Notes: a model not told the origin generated them from the sequence alone. 64,000 bases of DNA from Glandiceps talaboti (GCF_964340395.1 NC_135556.1:19744642-19808641), one strand, 5' to 3'; counted from the stretch's first letter, positions 34,926-48,070 are shown. Program-made: numbers and translations.

Positions 34926-36465
34926 CGTGGAATGGCACAGGGTAGTCTTGAAAGGTCTTAGAAAGGTTTACATATCTGCATTGAGTCAAAGTAAAATGTG
35001 ACCCCTACCCAATTCCGGATCCATTTTCGAAAACATGGCCCTTCCCAGGAACCGATTTTTAAAAAGCACGCCCTATGTCCCCCACCCCCACCCCTTTGTA
35101 ATTACTGAAGGCTCCCAAACTTTCACCACTGTTCGTTTAATTTGACTGTTGGATAATATGTCAAAATATTAGCGGAAACTGATTCTTCTAATTAACTGGG
35201 TGATCTATGGACTAGTATTTAATGGTAATCTGTATACTGACTTGTTGTTCATGTGTAAACTGTACCAATAAACTTTTCGGACGATTCTATTGTTTATCAG
35301 TCAGAGAGGGGCAACTCACATAGTCGACCATACGGGGAGTGTCCGCTTGAAAGGAGTTTTGCGCCCATAAGGTATGAGAAAGGGTATGTTTTTCTGGGCC
35401 GGGAGATTTTGGAAAAAGTTGTCCAAGTCAACCAGTAGAATTTGCTTAGAATGTTCGTATTTTAAATTTTCAAATTTATACTTTACAATTGTTAAAAGAT
35501 AGAGACAATTTCTCAAAAACAATTATTTGAAGTTGATGAGATTTTAGCTATTTCATCATACGAACTGTCGTCTGCATGTATCGTAGACCCACATATCTAT
35601 TTTGTGCAATAACGTACACGTTGGTATGAGAAAGGGTCTCCTTGTGGATGTATCATCTAACCGTGGTGTAGAGGTGTCAGAGCTAGCTAGCCTTCCCATA
35701 CCATTTTATATAGAGTCCCCCAACCGACACTGACTTACAAATTTTGATTATCTAGGCACAATCATTTGCGTAAAGCTAGTAGATTTTCTCTCTTTTTTAT
35801 TTCCCTGGTGTTGCTGCTGCAGAAGTTATTTCGCACCAAAGACAATTTAAAATGTATTACTTTCCTCGAGAGACTGCATTTCGTTTTCATTCGCCATATG
35901 TAGAGTATCGCGTGGGAATTTGGTAAAGACGTACGTGGGCAAGCTTTGACTCTGTTGGCGACGATGACAGAGTAATAAATAAGCCGGTTAATATTGGAAC
36001 TAATATATGAAACGTATTACAGTATACATTTTTATTCGTCTTGGTAGCGGAAGCCTTTGAAGTTCTTAATATTTCAACAATATTTGTCATGTAAGATAAT
36101 ATTGTAACAGCTTTGCAGTTAACAACAATCATTCTGAACATCTTGTTTCTCCAAAAAATCTTCGAAGTTTAAATCTGACCCGACATACTGAAAGGACAGT
36201 ACACAAACATTTTCCAAGCCAAGTCGCTGGGATTAGTTGAAGTAGGTGTGTGTTTGTGTGTGTGTGTGTGTGTGTGGGGGGGGGGGGGCTTATTGCTAAA
36301 TGGGTGAATGCCTCTTGAATTACATCTATGTGTGTCAAGATTAGGCATAGGACCAGTTTATTTGGGTGACGTGATTTAAAAAAAAAGTTTAAACGTATTG
36401 AGGGATGTAATCATATATTTATGGCAAAGTAAAAACTAAAGTGAATGTAATTTCCTCTGTGTGTG

Positions 36466-36706
<241 letters not shown>

Positions 36707-36761
36707 TACGCTCTGCCACTGCGGTATAGAGCACTGTCTTAGCAGATTGATACTCGCCGAG

Positions 36762-36872
<111 letters not shown>

Positions 36873-37958
36873 TTACATGTCTATTCTATTGAGTTTTCAG
36901 TATTTGAAATACTTTCCTTAGTTCAGCCAAGGAAATACGAATGGTCTGGGGGATCGCGTCACTATGAGTCGAAAACGATTTTGAACATTTAGCATTTTGA
37001 TCGATTTCATTTCGAGCGGTATAAATCCTATATACGTGTTCGAGCCAACTTGGCTTTGCTTTCACGTGTTGACTGCATGTTAGGAGCTGAGAGCGTTGAC
37101 TTCTGTGTATACACATAGTCCAACAAATTCCATTGTGAATATTATATTACGAGTAACTCCATCGAACGATGTACATCGTATTTTGATAAAGAAAAAGTCC
37201 TTTCCCTAAGATGATGATCGTTAACGAGACTGTATTATTTAGGAATCTTTTGGCGAGGGTGATCGTTAAAATGATAAGAAGCTTCTTCAAAAATTAATCT
37301 CTATAAATCGTACTTATAAAATTAATCTTAGCTTAGTCAATTTCATTTCAAGACCTGTGTAAACATCATTTAAAGATTATTTTCGAAAAAATCTATTTCA
37401 AATTAATAATTCATACATAATATAATTTCTAATAGCAAATATTTCTGCTCGATGTAAACAGTATATAGACATTCACCATTCAAATCGTGTGTCGTGGTCA
37501 AACAAATAGAATTACATTTGTAATTGTGTGGTAAATGGTTACCTGGTCATATAACAAAAATTTCGACCGGTCTGAAATTGTATAGTGTTTGAGAAAAATC
37601 TCTCAGAAATAAAACTACATGACAATACCAAGGTCATGAATCCGTGGAACATCCTGGAATTAATCCTTGGTACATCCCGGAATCCGTGGTACATCCCGAT
37701 CATTAAAATTTATCAATTTTAAGCTATACAGTAATTGAAATTGAAATTAGGGTAATTGCCAATTCTTAAAATTTCCAATAACAAACATAATTAATTTTCT
37801 TGGCTTGTTATTTCCATTTTGAATATTTCATTCTCATCTATAAGTATAAAGACATGGTTTATTCCGGGATGTAATATATGTTGGAAGAACCATGGGGCTT
37901 GACCTGATGACTGCACTCAGTTGGCGGAAGTTTGAAGACAGTACACGGATTGTCATGA

Positions 37959-37982
37959 CCCCCCACCCCCACCCCCACCCCC
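37959..37982 (-). other. C-rich quadruplex/i-motif sequence
   Basis: Four C runs of 6, 5, 5 and 5 separated by single A bases on the plus strand, giving a G-quadruplex motif on the minus strand. Folding is expected from base pattern only. Confidence 0.6.
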
Positions 37983-39399
37983 ACCTCCAGTGAAGACTAA
38001 CGCTGCCTAGCTATTAATCGAAGAATTTATTTCAAAGACCATTCCATGTATAAGCCTGGATTCCCATTATATAAGCGGAACCACATCATGTCGAACAACA
38101 GTGTACAGTTCTAAGACAATCTGATTAAAGCTTGATGTAATAACTGATGATTTATTTATTTACCTGTAATTCCTGCCTGTATTGTTGTTCAGAGAGTAAT
38201 CAGAGGATGAGGCACTCACTCTCGGAACAAAAAATCGAAAACAAACGACAATATTAAGGCAAACCTCAGGTAAAATAAAGCAATTTACTTGTACTCCCAC
38301 ATTATATTTTAATCAGATTCTTTCATTATAGATGTGTTCATGATAGGAAAAACAATCATTTAAACTCATCAACTTAGCTAGCTATCTCCATTGATGCATT
38401 ATCGGTTCTAATGTTTTGAGAAAACGTGCCTAGTGATAAAGCTCTGCATGTAATTAATCCCACAGCACTGTATATTATTATATTAGAGTCTCGTGGCTTC
38501 ACCCTACGTCTCGTGTGTTTACCATTTATTATCAACTTTATTTCAGAATAAACGTGACCTGCTGAGGTCAACAATCCCATAAAAACCACACACGATGCAA
38601 TACAATAATAAAAACATTAAAATGACGTAAAAAAGAAAGAAGACGAAATTCAGGATTATAAAATACGTTGAAATTCCTATGGAGAATATGTTTATAGGCA
38701 AATTTTTCCAAATTAAAAGTGCTATAGATATGTTTTCTTTTCACATAAAGAATTATGCTGTATATGAAAAACGATATGTCTCAGCACAGACTCAGAACTC
38801 TGCATTAGGCTGACTTTTGTAATTCAAACCTCTCTGTTATGATGCATTGATAGAACTCCCTACATAATCATACATTGACAGACGGAATTTTTTTTGTTCA
38901 CAGAATTCTGGAGCCGTCTTAGGCTTGTATCACGAATGACTAAATTTTTTATTCTCCATTTTAACCACTTAAGTCAACCCATATTAATATATTGCAATAA
39001 AAATACATCTGGATGGGTATGTGTGATACTTACTACGCTCACAGAACAAAAACAGAATAAAAGTAAGAGATCAACTAAAAAAAGCGTCAAGTTCATTACA
39101 TCGGAATTTTAATCATATTGTGTGTGAAGTCGCGCATCCAAGAGGGCTATTAACTTGGGGAAATTCTGACAAGTTTGGAATGAACAATAATAACTTTATG
39201 TGCACCCATATATTAAAACTAGAAAGCACAACGAACATGCACACAATCATAATGGAACAAACTATAGTATTAGTAAGATGGGGAGGGAGCCGGGAGGTCA
39301 ATGTCAATATCGTTCCAGGTACAGGGGGAAAGGTAGTCTTTGACATCGTACGCCCTAGCTTTACCATCATTGTTAGAATGCTAGGATATCGCAGCTAGC

Positions 39400-39752
39400 T
39401 TGCTCTGGAAAGTCACTCACGGTTGTGATTACATTCGATCGTCACACACGTACATAACGTTATGACGCTAGAGGTAATTACTAGTACTTTAACGCATTAC
39501 TGCTACAAAACATAATACCTCAGACCACTAAAAAATTCGTTAGTGGTCTGAGATAATACAGATAAAGAAGAACGCGCCAGAAACACGTTTGTCGATGGCA
39601 AAGTTCAAGGCGGCGATACATTCTAGACATCAGTCGTAGCCAAATATACAATCACGATGTATCGCATATTGCAAAGCCAAGAATCGTTGAAGCAGGACAA
39701 CTCGCACGGATAATGTCAATGAGTGTACTGGTGTTCGCGTATTCTTACGATC
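39400..39752 (+). promoter_or_regulatory. Inferred promoter/5' UTR of the sulfotransferase gene
   Basis: DNA upstream of the inferred start codon appears richer in CpG than its surroundings (for example CGATCG, ACGTTATGACG) and includes a 13-bp perfect stem with 8-nt loop at 39519-39552 (CTCAGACCACTAA and its complement). No TATA box is convincing. Assignment depends on exon 1 being real. Confidence 0.35.
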
Positions 39753-39825
39753 ATGGCTGAGTGTAATGTTAACCAAGGATTTGATTCCGAGACAAGCTAT
39801 TTGAAGATTGGAACACGGACGTCTG
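39753..39825 (+). CDS. Inferred first coding exon of GAL3ST-like sulfotransferase
   Basis: The ATG is in good context (GATCATGGCT). The frame encodes MAECNVNQGFDSETSYLKIG then TRTS and ends one base into a codon before the donor GTATGT at 39826. That phase-1 end fits the acceptor at 46233 exactly, where the split codon becomes GAC (Asp). The join gives a short cytosolic tail before the membrane anchor, as expected of a type II Golgi enzyme. This is an inference from phase, start context and placement; further exons between are possible. Confidence 0.5.
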
Positions 39826-42707
39826 GTATGTATTCCCAGTCTAAACCATAGACAATGGGGCCTCTCTCACTCTCAAATTTTATATTAGACCGAACCTTGT
39901 GGCATTAATAAAAATTACAGTTTTTTAACGTACATGTGTGACTTGTATACAATATCACCACCTACAGTTAGCCTAACTAATTACTCGTCCGTCTAACAGT
40001 GACGTGAGTTTGGAAATCAGAATTTCTATGCAGTGTGTTGTTGATTACTAATTAATGACACTATATGACCAGAATCGTCTTTTTCCGAAAGGCGATTTTA
40101 TTTTCAAATATTTGTTATTATTCAAGAGAGACAAATGTTTCATACCGAATTCATTGGGTTTGGTCTTAGACCCTCCGTGTAGGGTCTATGGTTTGGCTGA
40201 GGATGGCGTTTGCAATTAATATATCACTCAGTGTACATACAAGTAATACATGGTGAAAGACGGCGCGACGGTGGAAGTCCATTTACGTCATGAATGATAG
40301 CTAGTCGCTAATGACGTAAATATATGTACGTACGTATGCATAGCGTCTATGCAATGTATCATAATTTATGTATATAGTGCTGTATAACGTGGTGTAATGA
40401 TGTCTCGCTGTTTCAAGAAAAATGACAGCTGAAAATAGCTAAAGGCGCAAGCTTCAAGAGAAACTATTCCAAAACATTTCGGACAACCTTTTCAATTATG
40501 TTTGGTAATCTAGTTATAGTAAGGACAGTACGTCACGGATATGGTCTCCATGGTGACGAAGGAGCGAACCATCTGTATCGTTGACGTACAAGCACATTTG
40601 TAATACGTAGTCTATGGTCTTGTGTGGAGCTGAAGTTACTTGATCAACAAATCAGTTTCTGTTATCTAAACCTAGATTAGAGAACAATCAGACTTTTAGG
40701 GGGGTCTGTCTGAGGAGAAAATAATTTGGTTTAATTTTTTTTACAGCTCCCCCTCCATCCCTCCCCGCTCCCCAAAATGAACCCAAGCATTTTCATACTA
40801 AACCCCCCCCCCCCCCACACACACAGCTGTTTCTCTATGTAAAATTGTGTGGTACACCTCCCTATAAGATATTTCTTTACAAATTGATGGCTTTTGCAAG
40901 GGGAAATCTGAAATTTCACATGTAGCTCTACCCTATACTTGAAGACACTTGGCAAGCATTATATAGCTTTTCCCATCAGTCTTGATTTTGGCTGAGAGAA
41001 TATAGCATCACTATGATGGTTGCTGATGTGAAGGGGTATTGGAGGGGGACACTTGGAGGGTGTGTCCCCCTCCCACGGTGGAAACTTTTTTGACAATAAC
41101 GACATGTAGGAAGCAGTTTTAAGACATAAAATAGCAAACTATACACATAATTTAAAGTAACTAAAGTATCAGTTTTTGATCAGACAACAATATATTTACT
41201 GAAAATTGCTTAAATACCAATAATTGGGCATTGTACATATTTGAATCGTGGTCACCAATAGGGGTGCAGATTTTTGGGTGTGGACCCCAAAATCTATTAA
41301 TTTGATTTATTGTGTAGACAGCTACAAATACAATACAGTTCATGGTGTATGCACGATATTTTGAGTAAGTTATTACGCCATTTTCAAAAAAGACCAAAAA
41401 ATGTTCCAGTTGCAGGTAGTGCAGCTTTAAAGGTAGATGGTGTCATAAATATGGTGCTAACGATGAATTTATTGAACAGTGTTTGCAGCTGAACATTGTA
41501 ACTCTAATTGCTCTTGAGGTAAAAGGGAGACAAACATTCATATTCAAGTTGAGAAAACCAGAATGATTTATTTAATGTTTTAGTTTTTATTGTAATAATG
41601 CCACAGTGTTGTTGCTATGGTATACAGCATGGTTTATTTCTTGTTTTAGTAAGACTTCATTGTAACTGCCTCTTAGGTCTCTTGTACATGGCATGCTGTC
41701 CTAGGAGGTTTGTGCTGTGAGTGGAAAAACATGATTGCTACGGCTTCTGGAAATGAAATACAGGTATTTGGAATGATATGAAGATGTGTTAAAGTATGAA
41801 ATACGTTGATAACAAAAACATAAAGAGATGATATGATCGAAAGAGGAAGCCATACCTTTCAAATAGTAAAAAGACCACCATGTCTCATGGGAGGGAAGGA
41901 AACACATGCTGATAACATTCTGTCATGCTAAGTAGGAGGAAGGTAGATTTATTTTAGTGGATGACCACCTTGGGAAAAAGGATATAGGTATGGAGAGAGA
42001 TGGCTAGATACTAGCTATCCGTCAGATTGTAAAGTTGCGGAGTACGAATTGATAGATAAGCCTATATACTAGCAAGCTAGCAGATTGTAAAGTCATGTAA
42101 TGTAAAGTTTGAATGCACGCTTTTTACAAAATAGTTTTTTTTCCATTCAAATCAATGCCTTATTTTGTTGCTAAGCATTTGATGGTTTGGATGAAATGCA
42201 GTCATTTCTATGCAAATTGTGTTAGCAAATAAACTTGTACTTTTAATTTTAAACTATTGGTTGTTTATAGGTTATTACTAATGCTTTAAAACAATGTTGA
42301 GGTTGTCTGAAGGTAATTGTGGCGATGTAAATTCAATATTGGTTCCAATTAATTTATGCAGCAAATTTGGAGGTTGATTTTAATGGGAAGGACTTAGAAT
42401 TGTGTGCAGCAAATTCAAGGTCAATGGTGATTTAACACTTGAGCATGAGGACAGCCTTTTTAATATGCATTTGTATTCAACATCACAGTTTAATTGTTCC
42501 TTTTGCAGTAGCCATTGTGTCACACTGCTCTAAGTTATCTTTCCTCCACCTAGTTACAGAATATTAATTCAAAAAATCAATCAGTTTCTTTAGGCTTGAG
42601 GGACTGCATTATCTACAATGTTTGCATCCCGATGTCATTGTATTGAATGGATTGTGTGATCCACAAATTTATTAACTTTGTTTCACTTGATTTGTCTGAG
42701 TGGTTAA

Positions 42708-43038
42708 AGTGGCCATATGGATGAGGATTGGGTATTTATTTCGGATTTTGAATTTATAAAGTGATTTTATCATGGCTTCCTACTTGAAAAATCAATATGA
42801 AACAACATATACCAAGTCCTTGTTTGTCACTCAATAAATGGTAAAAGATTGATAACTGTGTAAAATGTTTGTTATTGTACATACAATCATTTTTTTTAGT
42901 TTTTGCAATGTACTGAGTTACAAACATGGACTTGGTCTATTTATTTCACATTTATTTTTCAAGTAGGAAGCCATGATAAAATTATTTTATAAATTCAAAA
43001 TCCGAAATAAATACGCAATCCTCATCCATATGGCCACT
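42708..43038. mobile_element. TTAA-type MITE family A, copy 2 (best preserved)
   Basis: 331 bp between perfect TTAA duplications (42704-42707 and 43039-43042). The terminal repeats are AGTGGCCATATGGATGAGGA on the left and its complement, with one base changed, on the right; the arms continue inward past CATGGCTTCCTACTTGAAAA. It lies in the inferred first intron of the sulfotransferase gene. Confidence 0.9.
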
Positions 43039-43878
43039 TTAAGGGCTAATTTTCAATCCTGGGTCAGTGTCTCAACACTTCCCAAGCTAATATTTTCTAA
43101 AACACAACTATTTTTCAAAAATATGGTGACAGGTTTCTTCCCTGTATATTCGTAATACCGTAGTCAAATATTAGGAGATCAAAAATCTGTAAAATGGCAT
43201 TTTCATAGGCACTCTATGAGCTCTGTGATTGTTACATGGTCAAAGTCATGTAACATAATAAGTGTCATATTAATATGCAGAGTAGGACTTTAAGTAACAA
43301 CAGAGTTGTTAATTAAATGTAAATATTAAAATATCTAGTTACAGATCATGGTACCTGAGAGTGATGTTACCATGGTTACAAAACCTCACCACTCTCATTA
43401 TAGCACGTTGATATAAATGAGTCTACCAGGATTCACTACATGTCTGCAAGGTTTGTTGATTCGATACAGATCATGCATGCCACTTGGATTTTTATGGTGC
43501 AGTGAATTATACATTGTCAAAGAAGAACATTTTTTCTCAATGATAGCCTTAATGTAGTTATACTTATTCAGTAGATGTAGAGGATGTATTCATGCAGACA
43601 TTTCACTTTTCCTTGTCAGTAGTTCATACATCACCTTAACCCCATGTACTCAAATTTACACTCAATGCATTTCAGACACAAATTGTAGCTACAGTGACTT
43701 TATAAATTTTGATGTAAAGTACCAGATTATTTCTAAATTACAAATGACAGATTGACAGCCACACTGTCAGCAACATAGTATATGTATATAGTGCTTGACC
43801 TTGACTCATGTATACCACCAACATTGGTTTTGTGTTAGCCTGTTTAGATGCTAGTCGTACTCCATTTATCTGTATATA

Positions 43879-44229
43879 CCACAATTGTGTTGAGAAGGTG
43901 AAAATATTGGTAATTATGATTTGAAAATGTGCGAGTTAGCCACACCCCTAAAAGTCATATACTTGCATGTTAAATGTACATAATTACATGTAAATTATCA
44001 CATGCACACTTCACATCTTCATGTGTTAACTCCTGTGTTCATATCTGTTGTGCATGTACATTTACATAATGACTTCATTTGAATAATGTTGTCATGGTTG
44101 AAATCATATTATTGGATGTTCATTTACATAATGACTTCATTTCAATAACGTCATGGTCGTAGTCAGGTTATTGGGTGCATGTTTCAAATCATAATTACCA
44201 ATATTTTCTCATTCTCAACACAAGGAGTG
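43879..44229. mobile_element. Inverted-repeat element, possible MITE
   Basis: The left end CCACAATTGTGTTGAGAAGG reads on through GAAAATATTGGTAATTATGA; the right end is its near-complement (TCATAATTACCAATATTTTC, then CTCAACACAAGGAGTGG). The arms are about 60 bp. The interior has a local duplication around TTTACATAATGACTTCATTT. No clear target duplication. Confidence 0.6.
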
Positions 44230-44417
44230 GAATGTGAGATAAAGGGACTAACACTAGCTGAAGTACGCAGCTTTTAGGCAGGAAAATAAATGGCAGAAAA
44301 GTAGTTTTTCTCAACTGAAACATATTTTTTTATTTTTGTCTACTGGCACATATTAATAAAAAAATTATAGTGCCAAAAAAGTAAATACGTATATTTAGTA
44401 AAAAAAGAACTATTAGG

Positions 44418-44518
44418 TATACTATACTATACTACATGTATACTATACTATACTATACTATACTATACTATACTATACTATACTATACTATACTATACTA
44501 TACTATACTATACTATAC
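44418..44518. repeat. (TACTA)n pentanucleotide array
   Basis: About 20 units of ACTAT with one early interruption (ACATGT). Confidence 0.95.
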
Positions 44519-44991
44519 GATCGAAAACTGAAAACATCTTTTTATTGAAAAGAAATTGCAGATAATTTTGGTTATGTTCTAATTCGTATATTACCATGTG
44601 ATTAAATTAGTGAGTGATACTAGTAGGGATAATTGACCAGTAAATTGGTCACAAATTTTCATAACTTTAATCTCATAAAGGTCATTTTTGTCATATTTGC
44701 ATTGTTTTAATATAGTATGACATATTTATTGCTCTAGGGTACGTAGTGTGTACATTAAGTCAGATTGATTCACAGTTGCTGGCAATTAAAAATAACCATA
44801 CTATATAATGTTAACCTATATATATTTCCTACTCACTCATTTCCTGCCAATTAATCTGACACTATACTATAAAGTAAACCTATATTCATTTCCTCCGAAT
44901 TAAAAATAACCAGACTAGACATAACGTTAACCTACATTCATTTTTTACTAAGGCGGAAAAAAACAAATAACTGTGTTTCCGATAACATGGC

Positions 44992-45280
44992 CTCAGAGAA
45001 TACGGTAGGTAGGTCGGGATTTTATTTTATTTTTTTTTAATCTTTTTAGTTGTATATTTTTGAAAAATATTGCTTCAACTCAAAATGAAATGTCAGTCAG
45101 AATACCGCTTCTGTGATAGTTTGATGATATATGTACAGACATTGCTGGGGAAAGAAAACAGACATACATGAAGGTCAAGAAGACAAAGAATTTCTTATCT
45201 TTTTATTTTAAATGATTTCAAATAATGTTGAGGGTTGGCGGCTTAAGGGTCAGTCGGGTTATCGGAAATACACTTTTTTT
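44992..45280. repeat. Dispersed repeat family 2, copy 2
   Basis: Starts with the word GGTAGGTAGGTCGGGATTTT and ends AGGGTCAGTCGGGTTATCGG then AAATACACTTTTTTTT. Partner of 22170-22555. Located in the inferred first intron of the sulfotransferase gene. Confidence 0.6.
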
Positions 45281-45544
45281 TGCCTAATTGAAAATAACTA
45301 GACTATAAAGTAACCTAAAGTAACCTATATTCATTTCCTGCCAATTAGATTACAATAATTGATGGTTTTTGGAGATAATGAGATACAACTGGCAATAAGC
45401 ACAATGTGTTTGCTTGAAAGAAGTGAGCAAAGAGAAGACTTCATCCACTAATGACATTGTACATTTTTGCATGAACCTGGTCTCATTCCTGATTGCCACA
45501 ACACATGTTATTTTATGTGTTGTAATTGCTTCAGATGACAAGGC

Positions 45545-45665
45545 AGTTTCTTGAGATAATGAGGGGTTTCTCAAGGTCATGAGCTAGTTTCTCAAGATGA
45601 TGAGACAGTTTCTTAAAATAACAAGATAGTTTCTCAAGATCATGAGATAGTTCTCAAGATAACTG
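45545..45665. repeat. Degenerate 21-22-bp minisatellite
   Basis: Units like TTTCTCAAGATCATGAGATA recur five or six times. It explains the repetitive frame on the minus strand here. Confidence 0.75.
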
Positions 45666-46233
45666 TATTCTCTAGAGAATGACATGTTTCTAGAAACCTT
45701 CGCTAACACAAGGAGACCACTGCCATGGACAAACAAGAAAAGCCTGGATGCCAGCAGGCTTATTTGCACATTACTTGTGCAAGGTAAAATTTCATGTTTT
45801 ACGCAACCGGGACCCTTTCCATTTTTTCCCTCTCCTTTAATTAATAAGTTGAGTAAGTTTGTTATTTCTATAATACTAAAAAAAACATCCTTATATATAT
45901 AAGAATGTATCATTACATGCACATACTCAGAAGTCCTGAAAACACTTGACATTTGTACTTATTATGGTTGAATGTGGTTGTAGCACATTAAAGCATACTG
46001 AAAATTCAATCTGATTAAAATATGCCTACTGTAAAATGATCACCTCAAATGTGACCCCACCCCTCATAAATAATGCCTGGCATTGTTACTTTTTTGTAAA
46101 GTCCTACAACTATTTGACCTGCTCTAGTTTGAATAAAGAATATAACATCAAATAATGTCAACCTATTTTCCAAAATTCTTCTTCCAATTTCTCTGTAATA
46201 ATTATATCTCCTTTCTTTTTTGGTATTTTACAG

Positions 46234-47729
46234 ACAAGAATAATGTAAAGAAACGTTGCTGTTATATTCACTGCTGTTCCATTACATGGAAAAAAGGTGC
46301 TTTCCTTTCCTTGTGTTTCGGAACAGTGATGTACTTACTCTTTGCCGGACCTCATGTGAATTCAGGTAGTCATGAACCACTGTTTGCTCTATGCTTTTCA
46401 GTGGAGAGGATAGTATTCATCAAGACACACAAAACAGCAAGTACGACTTTGTCATCGATATTACAACGATATGGCTACCTCAAGAATCTAGACTTCGCAC
46501 TTCCTTATTCTGGTCACATCATCACAGAAACAGTGCCCTTTGAGAGAAAGTATGTGAAACCATTTAAGAAAGGGGGTTACCACATGTTGACAAATCATGC
46601 ACGGTATAACCGTGCCGAAATGAACATTGCAGTGCCCAACGCTGTTTACATTACAATATTACGGGAACCGTCAAGGCAATTAGAATCTGCTTTTGGGTAT
46701 TACAAAATGGCACACAAGTTGAAATTAACTCGAAATTCCAATCCATTTGAAGCTTTCATGGAGCACCCTGACAAATTTTTGTCTGAAAAAAGAGACTTTC
46801 ATCTGTGGACACAAATGAGAAATGGGCAGATCTTCGACTTAGGATTAGATCACCGTTTCCAGGACAATGACACAATGGTGGATCACAAAATTTTACAAAT
46901 AGAACAAGAATTTGAACTGGTACTTATAAATGAATATTTCAATGAATCATTGTTGATTTTGAAACGTTTACTTTGTTGGAATACAAATGATGTGTTGTAC
47001 ATATCAAATTCCATACGAGGGAGACAGTTACGTTATAAAATGAACGACGAGATAAAAAAGAAGGCTCGAAATTGGAATAAAGCCGATGTTAAACTCTATG
47101 ATCATTTTAACAGAACCTTGTGGAAGAAAATTTCTGAATATGGTCCCAATTTTGAGAGAGATTTAGTGGATTTTACAAAGCAGATCCAGTCTGTTAAAAA
47201 TGATTGCATTGCCCCATACAAATTCAGAGCAATAACAAACCATAGAGAAGAACGACTTGTTTTAAAATCGGGTGCATCAGCTATGTGTAAACAGCTATGG
47301 TTTGGTGATGTAGAGTATACTGAATTAATCCGTAATAAACAGCGCCACCGATTATGGATGCCACAGGTGAGCCATGGTATGGGGAGGCTGGCATCAACTA
47401 GGAATGAGCAGGCAGGCTCCATCCTTATCTGGGTATGGGTAATTGTTGTCGGTGGACTGGCCTGGTGTATTGTTGCTTGCTGTGTTGCTGCACACTGTGA
47501 ACGGTCACAGAATGGGACATATGACTATGATGATGATGAAGATGACGACGATGATTATTATCAAAGTGAAGCTGAGACTGATTATGAAATTGAATTAAGA
47601 CGAAAATATTTGGCTTTGATACAGAATGCACACCAGTACAGACATTGCGAACAGAGATTTGACAATAGAAAGTATGCGTACGTAGGAAGAACTTCCAAAA
47701 ATTTGAGAACACAAAGGATACGTCGTTAA
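46234..47729 (+). CDS. Galactose 3-O-sulfotransferase family protein (GAL3ST-like), main exon
   Basis: Enzymes of this family move sulfate from PAPS to the 3-OH of galactose on glycolipids or glycans in the Golgi lumen. The exon follows a strong acceptor (TTTTTTGGTATTTTACAG) ending at 46233. With the inferred first exon the protein has 522 residues. Visible parts: a signal anchor at about 46-63 (GAFLSLCFGTVMYLLFAG); the 5'-phosphosulfate loop FIKTHKTASTTL at 86-97; the 3'-phosphate motif ILREPSRQLESAFGYY at about 166-181; and conserved FDLGLD, LVLINEYFNESLLILKRLLC and WNKAD blocks near GAL3ST1. Vertebrate members have about 400-490 residues. Here an extra C-terminal piece adds a hydrophobic segment (about 421-446) and an Asp/Glu-rich tail. 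Which paralogue it is cannot be told. A possible donor (CAG/GTGAGC, GT at 47367) could remove the tail. Confidence 0.9.
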
Positions 47730-48070
47730 AGAACTTCCAGAGTTTTGACGATAGAAAGTGTACATTAGGAAGAACTTCCGGAAATTTGACATTAGAAAGT
47801 GTACTTTAGGAAGAACTTCCAGATATTTGATGACACAAAGGATACATTGTTACAGAACTTCCAGAGTTTTGGCAATAGAAAGTGTATGTACATAGGAAGA
47901 ATTTCCAGAGATTTGATATAAAGTATATGTTGTTACAGAACTTCCAGAGTTTTGGCAATAGAAAGTGTATGTACATAGGAAGAATTTCCAGAGATTTGAT
48001 ATAAAGTATATGTTGTTACAGAACTTCCAGAGTTTTGACAGTAGGAAGTATGTGTACTTTAAGAATAACT
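47647..48070. repeat. 41-bp minisatellite spanning the end of the sulfotransferase CDS
   Basis: GAACTTCC or GAATTTCC recurs at 47688, 47731, 47772, 47813, 47855, about 47898, 47938, about 47981 and 48021, a 41-42-bp period; the last copies form 83-bp dimers. The first one and a half units encode the protein's final 25 or so residues; the TAA stop lies inside the array and the rest would be 3' UTR. AATAAA at 48674-48679 is the nearest poly(A) signal noticed. Confidence 0.9.

Larger units (their letters stand above)
39826..46233 (+). other. Inferred intron 1 of the sulfotransferase gene
   Basis: 6.4 kb bounded by GTATGT and a pyrimidine-rich TTTTACAG. It holds a poly(C)/CA run at 40803-40825, MITE copy 42708-43038, an inverted repeat at 43879-44229, a TACTA pentamer array, dispersed repeat copy 44992-45280 and a small minisatellite at 45545-45665. 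No further exon is evident. Confidence 0.45.

Noticed and set aside
45584-45952. Minus-strand frame of 122 codons
   Set aside because: Part of it is a 21-bp minisatellite (LRNYLxILRN repeats) and the rest has no recognisable domain; it lies opposite an intron.
46155-46233. Start of the sulfotransferase at the ATG at 46155
   Set aside because: The 26 residues before the acceptor are translated from a pyrimidine-rich intron end (FFFQFLCNNYISFLFWYF); a TTTTACAG acceptor sits at 46233 and an upstream exon fits better.
47688-48030. Heat-shock elements in GGAAGAACTTCC repeats
   Set aside because: GAA and TTC blocks have the wrong spacing for the nGAAnnTTCn pattern; the motif is explained by the minisatellite.
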